Origin: Seminavis robusta
Taxonomy: Eukaryota > Bacillariophyta > Bacillariophyceae > Naviculales > Naviculaceae
Assembly (NCBI GenBank): GCA_903772945.1
Contig: CAICTM010000057.1
Coordinates: 83,864 to 147,863, forward strand
Length of the DNA: 64,000 bases
Reading direction: 5' to 3'
In this document: positions 30,476 through 41,971 of the stretch, piece after piece
Layout of the letters: each line of letters begins with the position of its first letter
Numbering within the stretch: position 1 is the stretch's first letter
Position numbers and translations under genes: made by a program
The notes under the pieces: generated by a model
Databases searched by the model: none
What the model was told of the DNA's origin: nothing
What the model saw: the letters and a program-made list of their open reading frames with translations, nothing else

Positions 30476-33400
30476 TTACAATCCACTTTTGTGGGTACTG
30501 GTACTCTGGTGCCCTGCCGTCCCGGCCTTGCGGTGAGGAGTTTTTCGCAAGCCGAGGGCAGAGCTCATTGCAACAAAAACGTTGGTGAAGCCTGTTGGCA
30601 TTTCTTCGAACTCAAACAAAGTCGTTTTCGATGTCGGTGATATTTTTCGATCCTCGCGGCTGTTGTCATCCGCGTCGTTGTCCATAAAGTAATACTCTTC
30701 AGTTTGGACAGAAAATGTCACTTTGCGTTTTGATGGGGATTCAAGCTCTTTCGTTCGACAGCAACTTTGAAATATCTCATCGCTTTTTTGACTCAACCAA
30801 CTCTCAACTGCCCCCACTTGTTGAGTCTCTGCGGCCTCGTCAGATACCGAAGCTCCTCCAGATTTAGCATGAAGATCTCCTGGTTCGGCGCCTACATCTC
30901 CTGATTGGTCCACTGATTCAGCTTCCCCAAAGGTGCTCTTGTTGGAGGACATCGAACCAGATCGGGAGTAAGTTTCTTCTGCACTAACCATTTCTTTTCG
31001 TAGCTCTATTTCAAAATCGGAGAGAGCCTGCATCTCAACATCAAGTCCATCGTCTATGTCGTCTCCTGACTCGGTTGTTGACAAGGTAGGGCTCTCATCC
31101 TGGCTGCCTGATTTGATGCCGTCATCGAATTCTTGCAACTGTATTTCAATACCTTCCTCGAAACGTTCTGTGCTGTCAATGTTTCCGCAGGTGGCCGTCG
31201 ACTCGGCGATGGTCCAAGCTGGAACAACATCGCTCCCTTTACGCAAGGGAGAGAACTTTTTCCGCCAACCTTGAATGTCGTCGATCGACATTCCAGTGCT
31301 CACATGGTCAACAGCTTGTGAATCATCCGATGCAGCGGACACCAGTGATCCAGCCGATTCTATTGCAGAACGGATACTAACGATCTCATCTTCAAGTTCT
31401 TGCTGCAAAGCTGCAATTTTGTGTCGCTGCCTCTCAATTTCAACCGACTTCACAACGAGGAGTCGCTGTAGCCTTTCGTTTTCCGAAAAGTCTGCGGAGG
31501 CGGAATCAGAAGATTCTGTACAGGCATCATCGTCGAACCTGGATAACGACTTCTGCTCCAGCTGAATTGCTTTCATTAGATGAATTTCTTGAACCATTTC
31601 AGATATGCTACCAAAATGCTCGTTGGCAAAAAGCTCCGGCAGGTCCACATGAGGATCAACTAGTCTGGAAATCTCCTCCTGGCCAAGCAGACCAGCAATT
31701 CCGAGCGTCATGCCATCTAACATATCTTCCTTTTTCTTCGAAGCTTCTGACTGGTCATCAAGAGAAGAGTCGTTGGGAAGGGACTCGCCGTCAGATAATA
31801 AGGCAGCTGCGGCTTTCAGCTTGCCGAGTCCGGACCCAAAACTCGGTGAGCTGGTACAAGATTCGTCTTCAACAGAGGAAATACTGGGATCGAGATCAAG
31901 CTGCAGAGACTCTTTCATTTCCTTCTGTTTCTTCGTGATCGCGATTATATCTTCGCAGTCAGACGTGAGCAACTTCTGAAGCGCGGTCTCTTCGGTTGTC
32001 ATTTCGGTTTCATCGTTGTCACTTTCATCCGGGTTGAGTAGGTCATTGATGAAACTATCGAGAGAGTGGTCGATTGATTTCTCCAGATCAAGAAACGACC
32101 ACTCTGGATTCTCGGATGCGCTTGCTGAAGCCAACTTGTCTTCGGACCTGAGGGATCCGCCGAGAGGGGTGGACGATGCTGCTGTTGCGGGATCAGAATC
32201 CTTCGAGACGGTCGGTGGCACCGATGACGCTTCGTTGGGTTCTGTCGACTCTACAGCACTGCACAGCCGCTGAGCAGTGGTGGCTGGAATTCCTACGATA
32301 TCACCCAGGATTTGTGTCGTCATGGTCATGGGCTTTGAAGCGCAGGACGACAGCAAATCTTGAATCAATGGTGTCGATGTCAACAGACTTGCAATGGGCT
32401 CTGGGGCGTTCATGAACGTGTTTCCAATTGTCAACACCGTCAGCCTGTGTTCATCCACAATGAAACGCCCAAGGCTTGGGTAAAGTGGGAACAAATTGAT
32501 AATCTTGGGCTTGGCTGTGCTTTGAGGAGGCATCGGAGGAGGCATCGGAGCAAACGGCACAATCGCTTTTGAAACTGTTCGCATGCTGGAATCTGCTTCA
32601 TCGGGTTTCTCGTTGCGATCAAAGGATTCCTCAGCTGTAGCTTTGTCGATGCGCTTTGTATCGCCGACTAGTAGTGCTTCTGCAGTCGCATCATCGTCGA
32701 GACCCATTTTTGCTTGCATCGGAGCTACTCCTTTATTCACATCCTGCTGGCAGCCCTGTAAGTTCGCAAGGTCAAGTGAGTTCAAGGTCGCATCATCTTC
32801 GAGCACTGAAGCGTCATCTCCAGTCCCAATCGACAGCTCCAGTAAATCTGTTTCGCCACTTGTATCGAGCTCATTGCTCTCGAGAGTCTCGAGAGTCTCG
32901 AGAGTAGTAACTGTTCTGGACGTGGAGACATTGAATAGGTCAAAGAAATCGTTCGTGATTTCTGCAAGGAACTGGTCTTCCGCCTCTTCTGAACGGACTT
33001 CCGTGCGGAATGTCTCCCCGCTAGCAGTCTCTTCAACGGTTTCTTCTTCGTCGTCGTCGTCTTCACCGTCGTCTTCACCGTCGTCTCCCTCTGTAGATGC
33101 CGAAAAGAGTTCATACAATAATTCTTCTACTGAACTCGACACGTCCTTGGCTTCCCTCTTCTTCGGTTTGGCATTCAGTGTCGATGTCAGGAAGATGCCT
33201 TTGCCTACATGCAGCGTTGTTTCAATTCCAACGTCAGAGCTGTTGCTCCCATTGCTGCCATCTACACTTGAACCAAAATATGCACGGATGACTTGATCAG
33301 CATCTACTTCGACGGAGGACGATGCGCTGCTTGGTACAGAAGGTGCAGTGGAAACAGGAGCAACTTCCAGGCCATCGCTGCTTTGCGAAGAAAAAATTGA

Positions 33401-36400
33401 TTCCAAAACCTGTCCAACAGACGAAGATATTTCTTTGGACGACCTTTTTGAGATTCTTGACGGTTGTTGAACTAAAGCCTCGGATGTTGTTTCGGAGATC
33501 GACTCCATTGTTCCTGATTCGACGAAAGAAACGGAGGCTGCACGATTCGAAGCCAAAACAGTTGTATCTTGTGACTCAAGGAAACTATCCAAGTTCATCG
33601 AGTCAGCAGCAACTGTCTTCTTTTCGGCTTCATCAGAGCTTCTGTGGTTGTGCCCACACAGATTCATACATCCAGTTGTCGCTTCCTCGTTTTTGCTTTG
33701 CTTGCTTGTGTCCTTGATGGAGGATTTGAGGCGACGGAAATCTGCGGAATCAGTTTGTTTGACGTCTCCGTCACCAGAATTGGACCGGAGCTTGTCAACA
33801 AGATCGTTTCCAGGCAAGCCTTCTTCGGTCGACACCAAGGATTGGTCAATTCCTGAATCGTTTGGGCAGGCAATGTTTCGAAAGAAGTAAGTAAAGTCGG
33901 TGGACTCTCCATTGTTGCCATCGCTGAAAGCGTTAGCAGCTTTCTCTGCTGTCGTCGAGGATAGATTGCTGTGCTGCGGGGTGCGCAGTTCCTCAAGTCG
34001 AGCTTCAGCTTCTACTTCAAGTTCATCTTCAGTTGTGTTCACCTGTATTGGTGTCAGTGGGGGGAGCTTTCTATCGGTATGAACCTTTTGAGTACTTCCC
34101 TGCTTCCCAACAACATCTGCTGGGGACACATCCCGCCCGTCGTTTTCTGAAATGGTGCTGGTGTTATTTCGTTGTTCGTTTGTTTGTGGCGACCCAACCG
34201 GCGAAGCTTCGGACGGGCCCGATTCTGGGGCAGTTTGAGAACTGTTAGTCCCTGCTTCTCCTGGATGAACATCAGAAGCGGCATCGGGGATGATATGTTC
34301 TTTTGCATCGTGAGCCTTTCGTGGCTCCTGCCCGGTCGCTTCCGTTTCTGAAACCATTGCTGCTATTGATACCACTGATGATGTGCTGCTGGGGGCTGGC
34401 GACGACGTAGTTGTGCTCTCCGGTCCTGATTGAACCGGCCCAAACACGACGACTGACGGTGGTCCTGAGAGGTCTGTTTCCCCAACTCCCCCGCTTCCAC
34501 TGACCCCCTCAGTTCCGCTGCTGACTCCCCTGTATGGCTTCTTAGCTTCATCATCATTTCCAGATCTGCTCTCCAAGTTTTCTGGACCAAATGACTCAGA
34601 CCCCGCGCAGCTCGTAAAACCGTCGTCATCAGATGCTTGACTGCTTTCAGTATCTGTTTCATCGGTGCAGTCTTCGATGTAATCGGACCCGTTAGCTGGC
34701 TTCGACTTCTTGTTGAATGCCTTAACGAACTCATCGGCAATGTGTTCTTCGAAAGGTTCACTGAACTCAGCGTATTGATCAATCGTAGGGGCTTCATTTC
34801 GACTGTTGCTTGCCCGAATGCTGCTGCCACTAATGCTGATGCTTCCTCCCACTACAGCATCCGCCACAGCATTGCAGAATTGTAGATGAACCGGTAGCAT
34901 CATGATGTTGTTGTCTATGGAATACGCTGGTGTTGGCTCCTCGTATCGGTCAAAAAAGGAATCATACTCAACTGGCGACATGAAAGCATCGTCAAAATCT
35001 TGACTTGATGTGTGTGGCACAGTTATTGACAACCGAGGTCCCGTAAGTTCGGACGACGACGAGGAAACATGGCCAATAGATTCATCGCCTGTTGAACCGC
35101 TTCTCAGCTCGGACATGTCGCCAGAAAACCGCGGACCAGTCATTTCCGAGTCTGTACTGTAGTCGGTGTCGTCATGGGCCACCACTGTTTGACGGCAAGA
35201 ATATACATCAGAATCTGCCATCGGAATCGTCATGGCTCCGTTCGGTCCCAAGCATCCAACCCCCAACATTACAGTTTCCGAAGGGAGAGTGCCATCATCT
35301 AGCACCGATTCTGCTTCTTCTGCCTCCTCCTCGTGCCCATCGTCGCCAGCGGGGGCCTCTTTCACGAACTGAACACCAACAGGAGTCGTGCTCGTTTCAA
35401 CATCGTTGCCTCCCTGAGCTGCTGTCATAGCTGCATCTACGACAAGGTCTGGCCTGGTCCGCTTGTGCCCTTTGCCATTTCGGTCGACTTGCTTCTTCTT
35501 TTTATTCGCGACATTGTCATCATCCACGATCTCGCTCAGTGGCTGCTTCTCCTTTGATGTTGCCTTGGGCGTTGCCAGTTTGGAGGTTTCGGTACTGGAT
35601 GCCGACAAGAGGGCAATGGAGGGCATCATTAGTCTTGACTCTTCTTGTTCATACGAGCTTTCGCGAGAACTCTTGGAGTTCGACCTGGCCTTGTATGATC
35701 TGTGCGATATCCCAATACTGGCGTCTTCATCATCTGTGTAGACAATGTTTCCAGTGTAGTCATCTGATACATTACTTGCATCACGACGTGAATAGAATGG
35801 CGAAGGGCAGATGCCCCGAGGCGTTTCCGGGGAACGGGATAGAACAATGGCATCTTCAGTCTCCTCATGCTGATCGTATGAGAATGATTGGGATTTGTGA
35901 CAAGCCAAGACACCACCGCTGCTGCTTTGCTGTACGTCCTCTGTAGACTCTGCTGTGTTGTCACATCGGCACCTGCATGCGGCAGCTGATGACATTCCAC
36001 ATAGGAAGCTCTTTGTTCCCATGTGATGAGCTGTAGCTGCAGCGGTAGAAACCAACGAAGATGAGTTCGAAACCAGGAAAGAACCCGACGCAGCAGAACC
36101 TTTGCTAGGGCTCGCCATCAGCGTTACACTCCCCATGTACTCATGACAGCTTTCAAAGCTGTCATCGCTTCTGATTTCCACGACAGCCGTGGGTGTTTTG
36201 GCAACAACTGATATTCTTGGGGGCTCACCGTCTTTGCAGGATATTGTCACTTCCAGTGCCGACGACGAGGCGCTCCTTTCAACTTCGAGGTTGCTACTCT
36301 GATGGGGTCCGCTATTATTTTCCAGAGCCGAGGAAGCCTCGTCGTCGCAAGACACCGTTTCTGTGGTTGACATGGTTTCTGGTACGTTCATCACGCCGCA

Positions 36401-36883
36401 AAAGACTCGACCCCCTTGTCTGGGAGTACCGCGTTGGTCTTGAAAGCTTCCACTACCAACACTGCTACCGGTCGTCAGCCCGCTGGTGCTGTCAATTACT
36501 GCTCGGCTATCGTTGTGGCATTGATAGGGGTAAAGGTAATCCCGATGGACCGGGGTTTGGGGCTGCTCTTCAGGAAGAGACGTCAGATGCTGGACCGGGT
36601 GTTCCGAACGTTCCGAGCATACACCTGCTATTGCCGAAAAGATCTTGCCGCCTTCATCTTGGCTGCTGTGGGACGCCACAGGTGTGTCCTCGCTACTAGT
36701 GATGCCTGTGGTCTTGGAGGTGACCAGCCCCACAGATGTGGAAGATTCGTTGGTTCTAATGACTCTCATGACAGAGATCCGTGCCTTCTTGTTGGTGTCG
36801 GTCACACTAAACGATTCCATCACGATCGGGCTAGAGGACCGGGGTTGATGAGAGGCGGGAGAAGAAGGGTTGCTGGTGTTCAT
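30476..36883 (-). CDS. Giant acidic Ser/Thr/Asp-rich protein, 2,135 residues, unknown function
   Basis: One uninterrupted frame of 6.4 kb. The open frame extends to 36919 from a TTG, so the ATG at 36883 (MNTSNPSSP) is preferred. Almost the whole sequence is disordered, rich in Ser, Asp, Glu and Thr. Exceptions: a hydrophobic, folded-looking segment NLFPLYPSLGRFIVDEHRL with ASLLTSTPLIQDLL (about 32340-32500), a helical segment LVDPHVDLPELFANEHFGSI and a coiled coil ERLQRLLVVKSVEIERQR (about 31380-31480). Three spaced modules of the form SSSVxxLLxxxFS recur (about 32940-33410). Short tandem repeats encode ETLETLES and GEDDGEDD. The C-terminus has KRKVTFSVQTEEYYFMD and EMPTGFTNVFVAMSSALGL. No signal, membrane span or enzyme domain is seen. 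A scaffold or phospho-regulated role is speculation. Confidence 0.75.
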   Translation of the reverse strand: MNTSNPSSPASHQPRSSSPIVMESFSVTDTNKKARISVMRVIRTNESSTSVGLVTSKTTGITSSEDTPVASHSSQDEGGKIFSAIAGVCSERSEHPVQHLTSLPEEQPQTPVHRDYLYPYQCHNDSRAVIDSTSGLTTGSSVGSGSFQDQRGTPRQGGRVFCGVMNVPETMSTTETVSCDDEASSALENNSGPHQSSNLEVERSASSSALEVTISCKDGEPPRISVVAKTPTAVVEIRSDDSFESCHEYMGSVTLMASPSKGSAASGSFLVSNSSSLVSTAAATAHHMGTKSFLCGMSSAAACRCRCDNTAESTEDVQQSSSGGVLACHKSQSFSYDQHEETEDAIVLSRSPETPRGICPSPFYSRRDASNVSDDYTGNIVYTDDEDASIGISHRSYKARSNSKSSRESSYEQEESRLMMPSIALLSASSTETSKLATPKATSKEKQPLSEIVDDDNVANKKKKQVDRNGKGHKRTRPDLVVDAAMTAAQGGNDVETSTTPVGVQFVKEAPAGDDGHEEEAEEAESVLDDGTLPSETVMLGVGCLGPNGAMTIPMADSDVYSCRQTVVAHDDTDYSTDSEMTGPRFSGDMSELRSGSTGDESIGHVSSSSSELTGPRLSITVPHTSSQDFDDAFMSPVEYDSFFDRYEEPTPAYSIDNNIMMLPVHLQFCNAVADAVVGGSISISGSSIRASNSRNEAPTIDQYAEFSEPFEEHIADEFVKAFNKKSKPANGSDYIEDCTDETDTESSQASDDDGFTSCAGSESFGPENLESRSGNDDEAKKPYRGVSSGTEGVSGSGGVGETDLSGPPSVVVFGPVQSGPESTTTSSPAPSSTSSVVSIAAMVSETEATGQEPRKAHDAKEHIIPDAASDVHPGEAGTNSSQTAPESGPSEASPVGSPQTNEQRNNTSTISENDGRDVSPADVVGKQGSTQKVHTDRKLPPLTPIQVNTTEDELEVEAEARLEELRTPQHSNLSSTTAEKAANAFSDGNNGESTDFTYFFRNIACPNDSGIDQSLVSTEEGLPGNDLVDKLRSNSGDGDVKQTDSADFRRLKSSIKDTSKQSKNEEATTGCMNLCGHNHRSSDEAEKKTVAADSMNLDSFLESQDTTVLASNRAASVSFVESGTMESISETTSEALVQQPSRISKRSSKEISSSVGQVLESIFSSQSSDGLEVAPVSTAPSVPSSASSSVEVDADQVIRAYFGSSVDGSNGSNSSDVGIETTLHVGKGIFLTSTLNAKPKKREAKDVSSSVEELLYELFSASTEGDDGEDDGEDDDDEEETVEETASGETFRTEVRSEEAEDQFLAEITNDFFDLFNVSTSRTVTTLETLETLESNELDTSGETDLLELSIGTGDDASVLEDDATLNSLDLANLQGCQQDVNKGVAPMQAKMGLDDDATAEALLVGDTKRIDKATAEESFDRNEKPDEADSSMRTVSKAIVPFAPMPPPMPPQSTAKPKIINLFPLYPSLGRFIVDEHRLTVLTIGNTFMNAPEPIASLLTSTPLIQDLLSSCASKPMTMTTQILGDIVGIPATTAQRLCSAVESTEPNEASSVPPTVSKDSDPATAASSTPLGGSLRSEDKLASASASENPEWSFLDLEKSIDHSLDSFINDLLNPDESDNDETEMTTEETALQKLLTSDCEDIIAITKKQKEMKESLQLDLDPSISSVEDESCTSSPSFGSGLGKLKAAAALLSDGESLPNDSSLDDQSEASKKKEDMLDGMTLGIAGLLGQEEISRLVDPHVDLPELFANEHFGSISEMVQEIHLMKAIQLEQKSLSRFDDDACTESSDSASADFSENERLQRLLVVKSVEIERQRHKIAALQQELEDEIVSIRSAIESAGSLVSAASDDSQAVDHVSTGMSIDDIQGWRKKFSPLRKGSDVVPAWTIAESTATCGNIDSTERFEEGIEIQLQEFDDGIKSGSQDESPTLSTTESGDDIDDGLDVEMQALSDFEIELRKEMVSAEETYSRSGSMSSNKSTFGEAESVDQSGDVGAEPGDLHAKSGGASVSDEAAETQQVGAVESWLSQKSDEIFQSCCRTKELESPSKRKVTFSVQTEEYYFMDNDADDNSREDRKISPTSKTTLFEFEEMPTGFTNVFVAMSSALGLRKTPHRKAGTAGHQSTSTHKSGL

Positions 36884-37790
36884 GGTTCGTAGTGCATACA
36901 GAGATGGCAGCAACACCAACTAGCTGGCAGCAGGAAGAAGACTAGGGAAAAACAATGCTGTCGTCGGAGTGAACCGCTGTGACAACCTTTTCTGATGACG
37001 ACCTTGAAGCAAGGTACAGTAGAGCATCGCAGGAGAGTACAATGCTTTCGAATCTCTCTTTCTGCTCTCGCCCCCAAAGAGATCTGTGGCGATCTTTTCG
37101 CTCGCAGCAGTCGATTTGCGATGAAGATATGATTAGGTTGCGCACCTCGCTTGGTCCCTCTCTAAATAACCTTGTGCAAAACATGTGCTTAGGATGATTT
37201 TTCTAAATGTTGAATGGCTTTTCTAATAAGGGTGGCGCGCTGACGACTTGGCGAACGCAATATGCTCGCTTATAGCCTGTCGACCTTTCAGCGACCACAT
37301 GCTCGCACGGATGAATTTTTGTTCAGGGTTCTCAGAGTATGGAAATTGCTACAGTACCATGTTGACTACCTCGCTCCTTAACCCTCATTTAGTCATCTTT
37401 GCTCTGGTGGTTACCGTACCGTACAGCCCCGTAACGTACTTCCGTACGGTTCTACGGTAAAGAACCGGGTCTGAAAGTCGCCGGTCAATGCTAACTACAT
37501 CGTACTCCCCAGCCAAAATGAGGAAAGGTGCAAAAATGGGGAAAATCTCTGGAACACTTCGGAAACACATGCAGATTCCTACTTAGTGTCCCTGGAAGCA
37601 TGACTGAAAGATGATTTTGTGATCAAAAAGCCACCATGTTCTGGTTACCAATTGATCTTGCAACGAAATTTTTTTTAGCTAGTACTATAAAGGTTGAGCC
37701 CCCGCAGGGGGCTTAGAACCACAAAGGTTGGGCCCCTTGGGGCCCAACCACCAGGGTAGCTAGCTAGTGGGAGTGGAACACATGGCCTTC
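36884..37790. other. Intergenic, 5' region of the giant gene and hairpins
   Basis: About 900 bases without a supported gene. The part nearest 36884 should hold the giant gene's promoter and 5' UTR. GTAC-type palindromes lie at about 37412-37445, and two strong GC hairpins at 37692-37749 precede the gypsy LTR. Confidence 0.4.
37692..37749. repeat. Two adjacent GC-rich hairpins
   Basis: Hairpin 1 (37692-37720) pairs GGTT/AACC outside and AGCCCCC/GGGGGCT inside. Hairpin 2 (37726-37749) pairs GGTTGGGCCCC with GGGGCCCAACC around a TT loop. They share the AAAGGTTG-GCCCC start, so the second looks like a diverged copy of the first. They end 41 bp before the gypsy 5' LTR. Confidence 0.8.
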
Positions 37791-38213
37791 TGCAATACAC
37801 GGCTCTTAGCCTTATTCGCGACTCGATCCTAGATAGGGTTTGAGTTCGACTCGTGACCGAGTCTCTCGTGAATAGTCATTTGAGACAGGGTTCTCAATGA
37901 CCGCACTAGTCATACTAGGTTGATGATGAAACATCGCTCTGGATATTTAGCCAGCGTGGAGTACTTCCACGCTACTAGATCCAGACTAGACAAACTTCCA
38001 CGCGTTCCGTTTTAGGATCGTGGAGAGACGCAGGATTACTACCACAACCTACTCTATCACACTTTATAGTCTCCCGCGGAAGCCAGATCTACGATCCCTT
38101 GAGTGGATGACTCTCTCGTTGATTAGTTTTCATAGTTTTAATCTCTCTCATAACTTCATTCTCTCAAACTCAAGAACTTCGACAGACTCATCTCCACTGA
38201 CGTCTAACGATCC
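37791..38213 (+). repeat. Gypsy 5' LTR
   Basis: Matches the solo LTR at 17299 and the 3' LTR at 41972 closely up to about 38174; the last ~40 bases are much more diverged, so the right boundary is approximate. Confidence 0.7.
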
Positions 38214-39403
38214 ATGAAGTCTCTCTTCTCAGCTATCGTAGCATTTTGTTTACGCCAATCAGAGCTTACTGTGACCTTCAATCAATCATGTCCCGATTCA
38301 CCCAATGTTACAACGATGCTCGTCTACACAGGTATAAGCTTTCGTCATTGCGGTCTCTCGCTAGAGTGCTTCTGACTTATCAAGCAAAGAGATTGCGCCG
38401 CGAGCAGACGAGAGACCACTATTCTCCTTCATCTCGCTCGGGATCAATGACGACGAGAAAAATCTGAGTATTTCGGAGCCGAATACATCAGGGCCAGCGC
38501 CAAACTCACTTGCAACACTGCGCATAAAAATGTGTCGCCTAAGCGCAATACATATATGACAGATGCTTCAATGTATGACTTCCAAGCATCTCGTCAATTT
38601 CAATCATAGCTTAGTGATTGGGAAATTCTATTCGTAGATTAGGCATGGATGATGTGACTCAACGGAACCCTGTTCCGATTTCTCATCCAAAGTGATGAAG
38701 ATATCTCACAACTAGTAACAAGAATTGTTTGCAACTGATGAACTCTACGGCAAATTAGATGATTGCCAGAAGCTGCTCAACTGACTCTGATGATCTATTT
38801 AGCATTGTTAACCTCGTCGTGGCAACCACCTCGTAACGTCGCAAGACAAGAGACCTCAAACCATCGTCTATGTTAGAATTAACAAGCGAGAAAAAGGGAA
38901 CCAAACCCGTTACACCGTTGCTTACTGGAACAGGAGCATCTAACCTGATTGCCAAACTCTATCTAAGAAATTACGCATGAAGATCTGGGGGCGAACGATG
39001 TGGACTACCCCTAGGAGAATTAAACACCAGCACGAAGTGCAAGGTGCATTCATGATTCCTGATTCCAGAAGATAGAATTATGAGTGGATTACACGTCACC
39101 AAAGAGCTTGGGGCGTATGAATGATCATAGTCGAGATATTTCTCTGACTTAGGTTTCAAGTTCGATTCACTACCATGTAGTGGAAGGGACGGCGCATCTA
39201 TTCCTATGAAAGATAGCGATACCAATGAAGAAGAAAATTTTCATTCCTGATCCTACCTGTTGATTACAGTGCAGATCTCTCAAGAGATTCTTGATGCGAA
39301 TACGAACAAGCTGACTTAAGGCAGGTTTGCCAAAGTCAAGATCAGTTAAACACGGAGAGAAGGAACAGCTTCACCTTACTGACGAAGTACTCTGACCTAT
39401 TCG

Positions 39404-41870
39404 ATGGTACTTTGGAAAGTGGCAGATGGACGACTACGAAGTAGACTTCTCCTGATGCTAAACCTATCAGCAGGGCTTATCCTATTCCACGGTCCATACA
39501 ACACTCTTAAGATGGAGGTTGAACGTCTCTGCGAGCGGAGTACTCAAGAAGGTAACCGTTCCGAGTGGGCGGCACCAACTTATCATTCCCAAAAAGATGG
39601 ATCTGTACGAATCATCTCTGATTTCCGGGAACGAACAAAAGGATTAAGCGGAAGCTTATCCTATCCAAAAATACGGACATGCTCTTGAACCGTAGGGATT
39701 CAAGTCGCTACTAGTCTAGACCTGAACATGGGATACATAACATCGAGCTGTCACCTCACTCGAAGCAACTCTGTACCATTTTACTCCCGTGGGGAAAGTG
39801 AGTACCAGAGGTTGCCGATGGCCTATGTAATAGTCCAGACATCTTCCAAGAGAAGATGGAACACTAATGCACACCTAGAATACGCCGTGATACATTGATG
39901 ATATACTCACCTAACGGCGCATCTAAGGATCCGTTGAAAAGTTGATGAAGTTCTCCAAGGCTCGAGAAGCCGGACTTAAGATCAATGCTACCAAGTCCTT
40001 CTTCGCAAGAGGAGAACTTGAGTACCTAGGTTACTGGATTACTCGAGAAGGATCCAACTATAACCAAGAAAAAAGACGCGATCAGAATATAGCTCCTCCT
40101 ACCAACAGAAATAACTCCGTAGATCATTGGACTAGGACTACTATCGAATGTATTGAACGATCACATACTCACCTGGCCCACTCTTGTGACTTCCAAACAA
40201 CGAAGTGGAAATGGGAAGCGGAACACGACAAGGCCTTTAGCCAGATGAGAAGATCATCAGCAAAGAAACCTTGCTCGCCTACCCTGATTCAACGATACAT
40301 TCTTATCCACACGATGCGAGTGATACTCAACTAGGTGCGGTAATTTCCCAGAAGGAAAACCTATCGCGTTCTACAGCAGGAAGCTCAACCCTGCTCAGAC
40401 ACGTTACACAGTTACCAGGAAGGAACTTCTCAGATATGTAGAAACTCTGAAGAGTTCCGCAACATTCTTCTAGACAGAATCGTAAAGGACCACAAGAATC
40501 TTACTTAAGAACTTCAATACGATCGCGTGTAATGCGATGGCGCTTATTCTGGAAGAATACGGCCCTGAACTACGGTACATCAAGGGCGAACAGAACATCG
40601 TCGCTGATGGTTGTCGAGACTTAACATCTCCAACAACGACGGTTCTTCAAACAGATGGACGCCAGCGAGCAGTCGCTGAACTCATGGCTGCAGATGAAGA
40701 GGACTTCCTAGCGAGTTCCTCTCTCGTTCCCCGAGATCGAACATCGTCAGAAGACGACAACGATATCAAGAGCTCCTCAGGGACAAGCCAAACGACTACA
40801 AGAAGCAATCTTTCCCAGAGGGGATAAGTCTCTCGACTTAGTAGTTAAGGACGAAAAATCGTCGTACCTAAAACTATGCAGAAGAAGCTAGTTGAATGGT
40901 ACCATGGTGTGCTGATGCATCCCGGCGAGACTCGCCAGGAACTAACCATCAGCCAACACTACACGGAAAGGCTGCGCAGGACTGTCAGCCGTAGCGTGTC
41001 AGCGTTGCCAAAGCTGCCAGATGAACAACCCAAGACGCGTAAGCTGGGATTGATGCCTCCAAGACTTGCGAGGAGATCCCTTGGAAAGACTATGTATTGA
41101 CCTGATAGGCCTTACAACGTTGGATCCCAAGAAAAAGAATTTGCACACTTCATTGCTTGACAATGATTGATCCCGTAACCGATGGTTCGAGATTGCAGAG
41201 ATGCTCCAAGGCAGCAGACGAAGTAGCCATGCCTAGAACAAACGTGGCTTACTCGGTATCCATGGCCTGCTGAGTTATCATGGATAGAGACGTGATTCCG
41301 CAGAGGTCAAAAGACCCTCCGATGAATGGACTTCGTCGCAAGTTCATCACCACGCGTAACTCCCAGCCAACTCTATGGTCGAGCGTGCTCATAAACCATA
41401 CGTAACTTGATCGCTGTCAAAACATCAAGTGCAAGACGACCTCGTGAAGATCCTGGGATGGAGTCCTCACGGCGGTTCGCTTGCAATGAATGCCACGATT
41501 CATACCACCTTGCGTGCAACGCCGCACAGCTCTGTTCAATCGTGACGCGATTCACAACGCCGTTCGAAGCCAACTGGAAGTACATTAAGAACGTCGCCAA
41601 CGACTAATCCAACAAAACAACGATAGGGAAACGCAACGCGTGTCCCTCATCAATAACATGTCAACGATACTGTGATGATTCAACAGTATCAGCACCGCAA
41701 GTACGGTCAGCCAAAGTACAAAGGTCCTTACACTATAGACCAGTCAATGACAATGGCACTGTACGGCTCCAACATGCTACGCCAAGCGGCACAGTCTACC
41801 AGACTTGGAACATAAGGTATATACACCCATACAAGCCTGATCCCTTGTAGGATTGCCATCGTGCGACGCA
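39404..41870 (+). pseudogene. Gypsy pol remnant (reverse transcriptase, RNase H, integrase)
   Basis: Reverse transcriptase: SEWAAPTYHSQKDG and VRIISDFRERTKG (about 39560-39640), active site YIDDILT at 39891-39911 followed at once by a stop, and AGLKINATKSFF...YLGYWITREG (about 39965-40050). RNase H end: ILEEYGPELRYIKGEQNIVADG (about 40546-40614). Integrase: zinc-binding LVEWYHGVLMHPGETRQELTI (about 40885-40950), then a core with CIDLIG-like and MIDPVT-like segments in other frames, and a C-terminal KYKGPYTI...NGTVRLQ...VYQTWNIRYIHPYKP (about 41720-41845). The protein copies element RNA to DNA and integrates it. Numerous stops and frame changes make it inactive. Confidence 0.8.
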
Positions 41871-41971
41871 CATGTCTACATCCAAATCTCATGAGAGTGC
41901 CCGCACTTTAAATCATATGTTCTCCTTGTCCGACTGCTGTGCGCCTTCTGTGACCCTTGTCAGGGGGCGAA

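Noticed and set aside
32440-33300. Long ORFs opposite the giant gene
   Set aside because: Ser-rich mirror frames of an Asp/Glu/Ser-rich coding strand; the 6.4-kb minus frame explains them.
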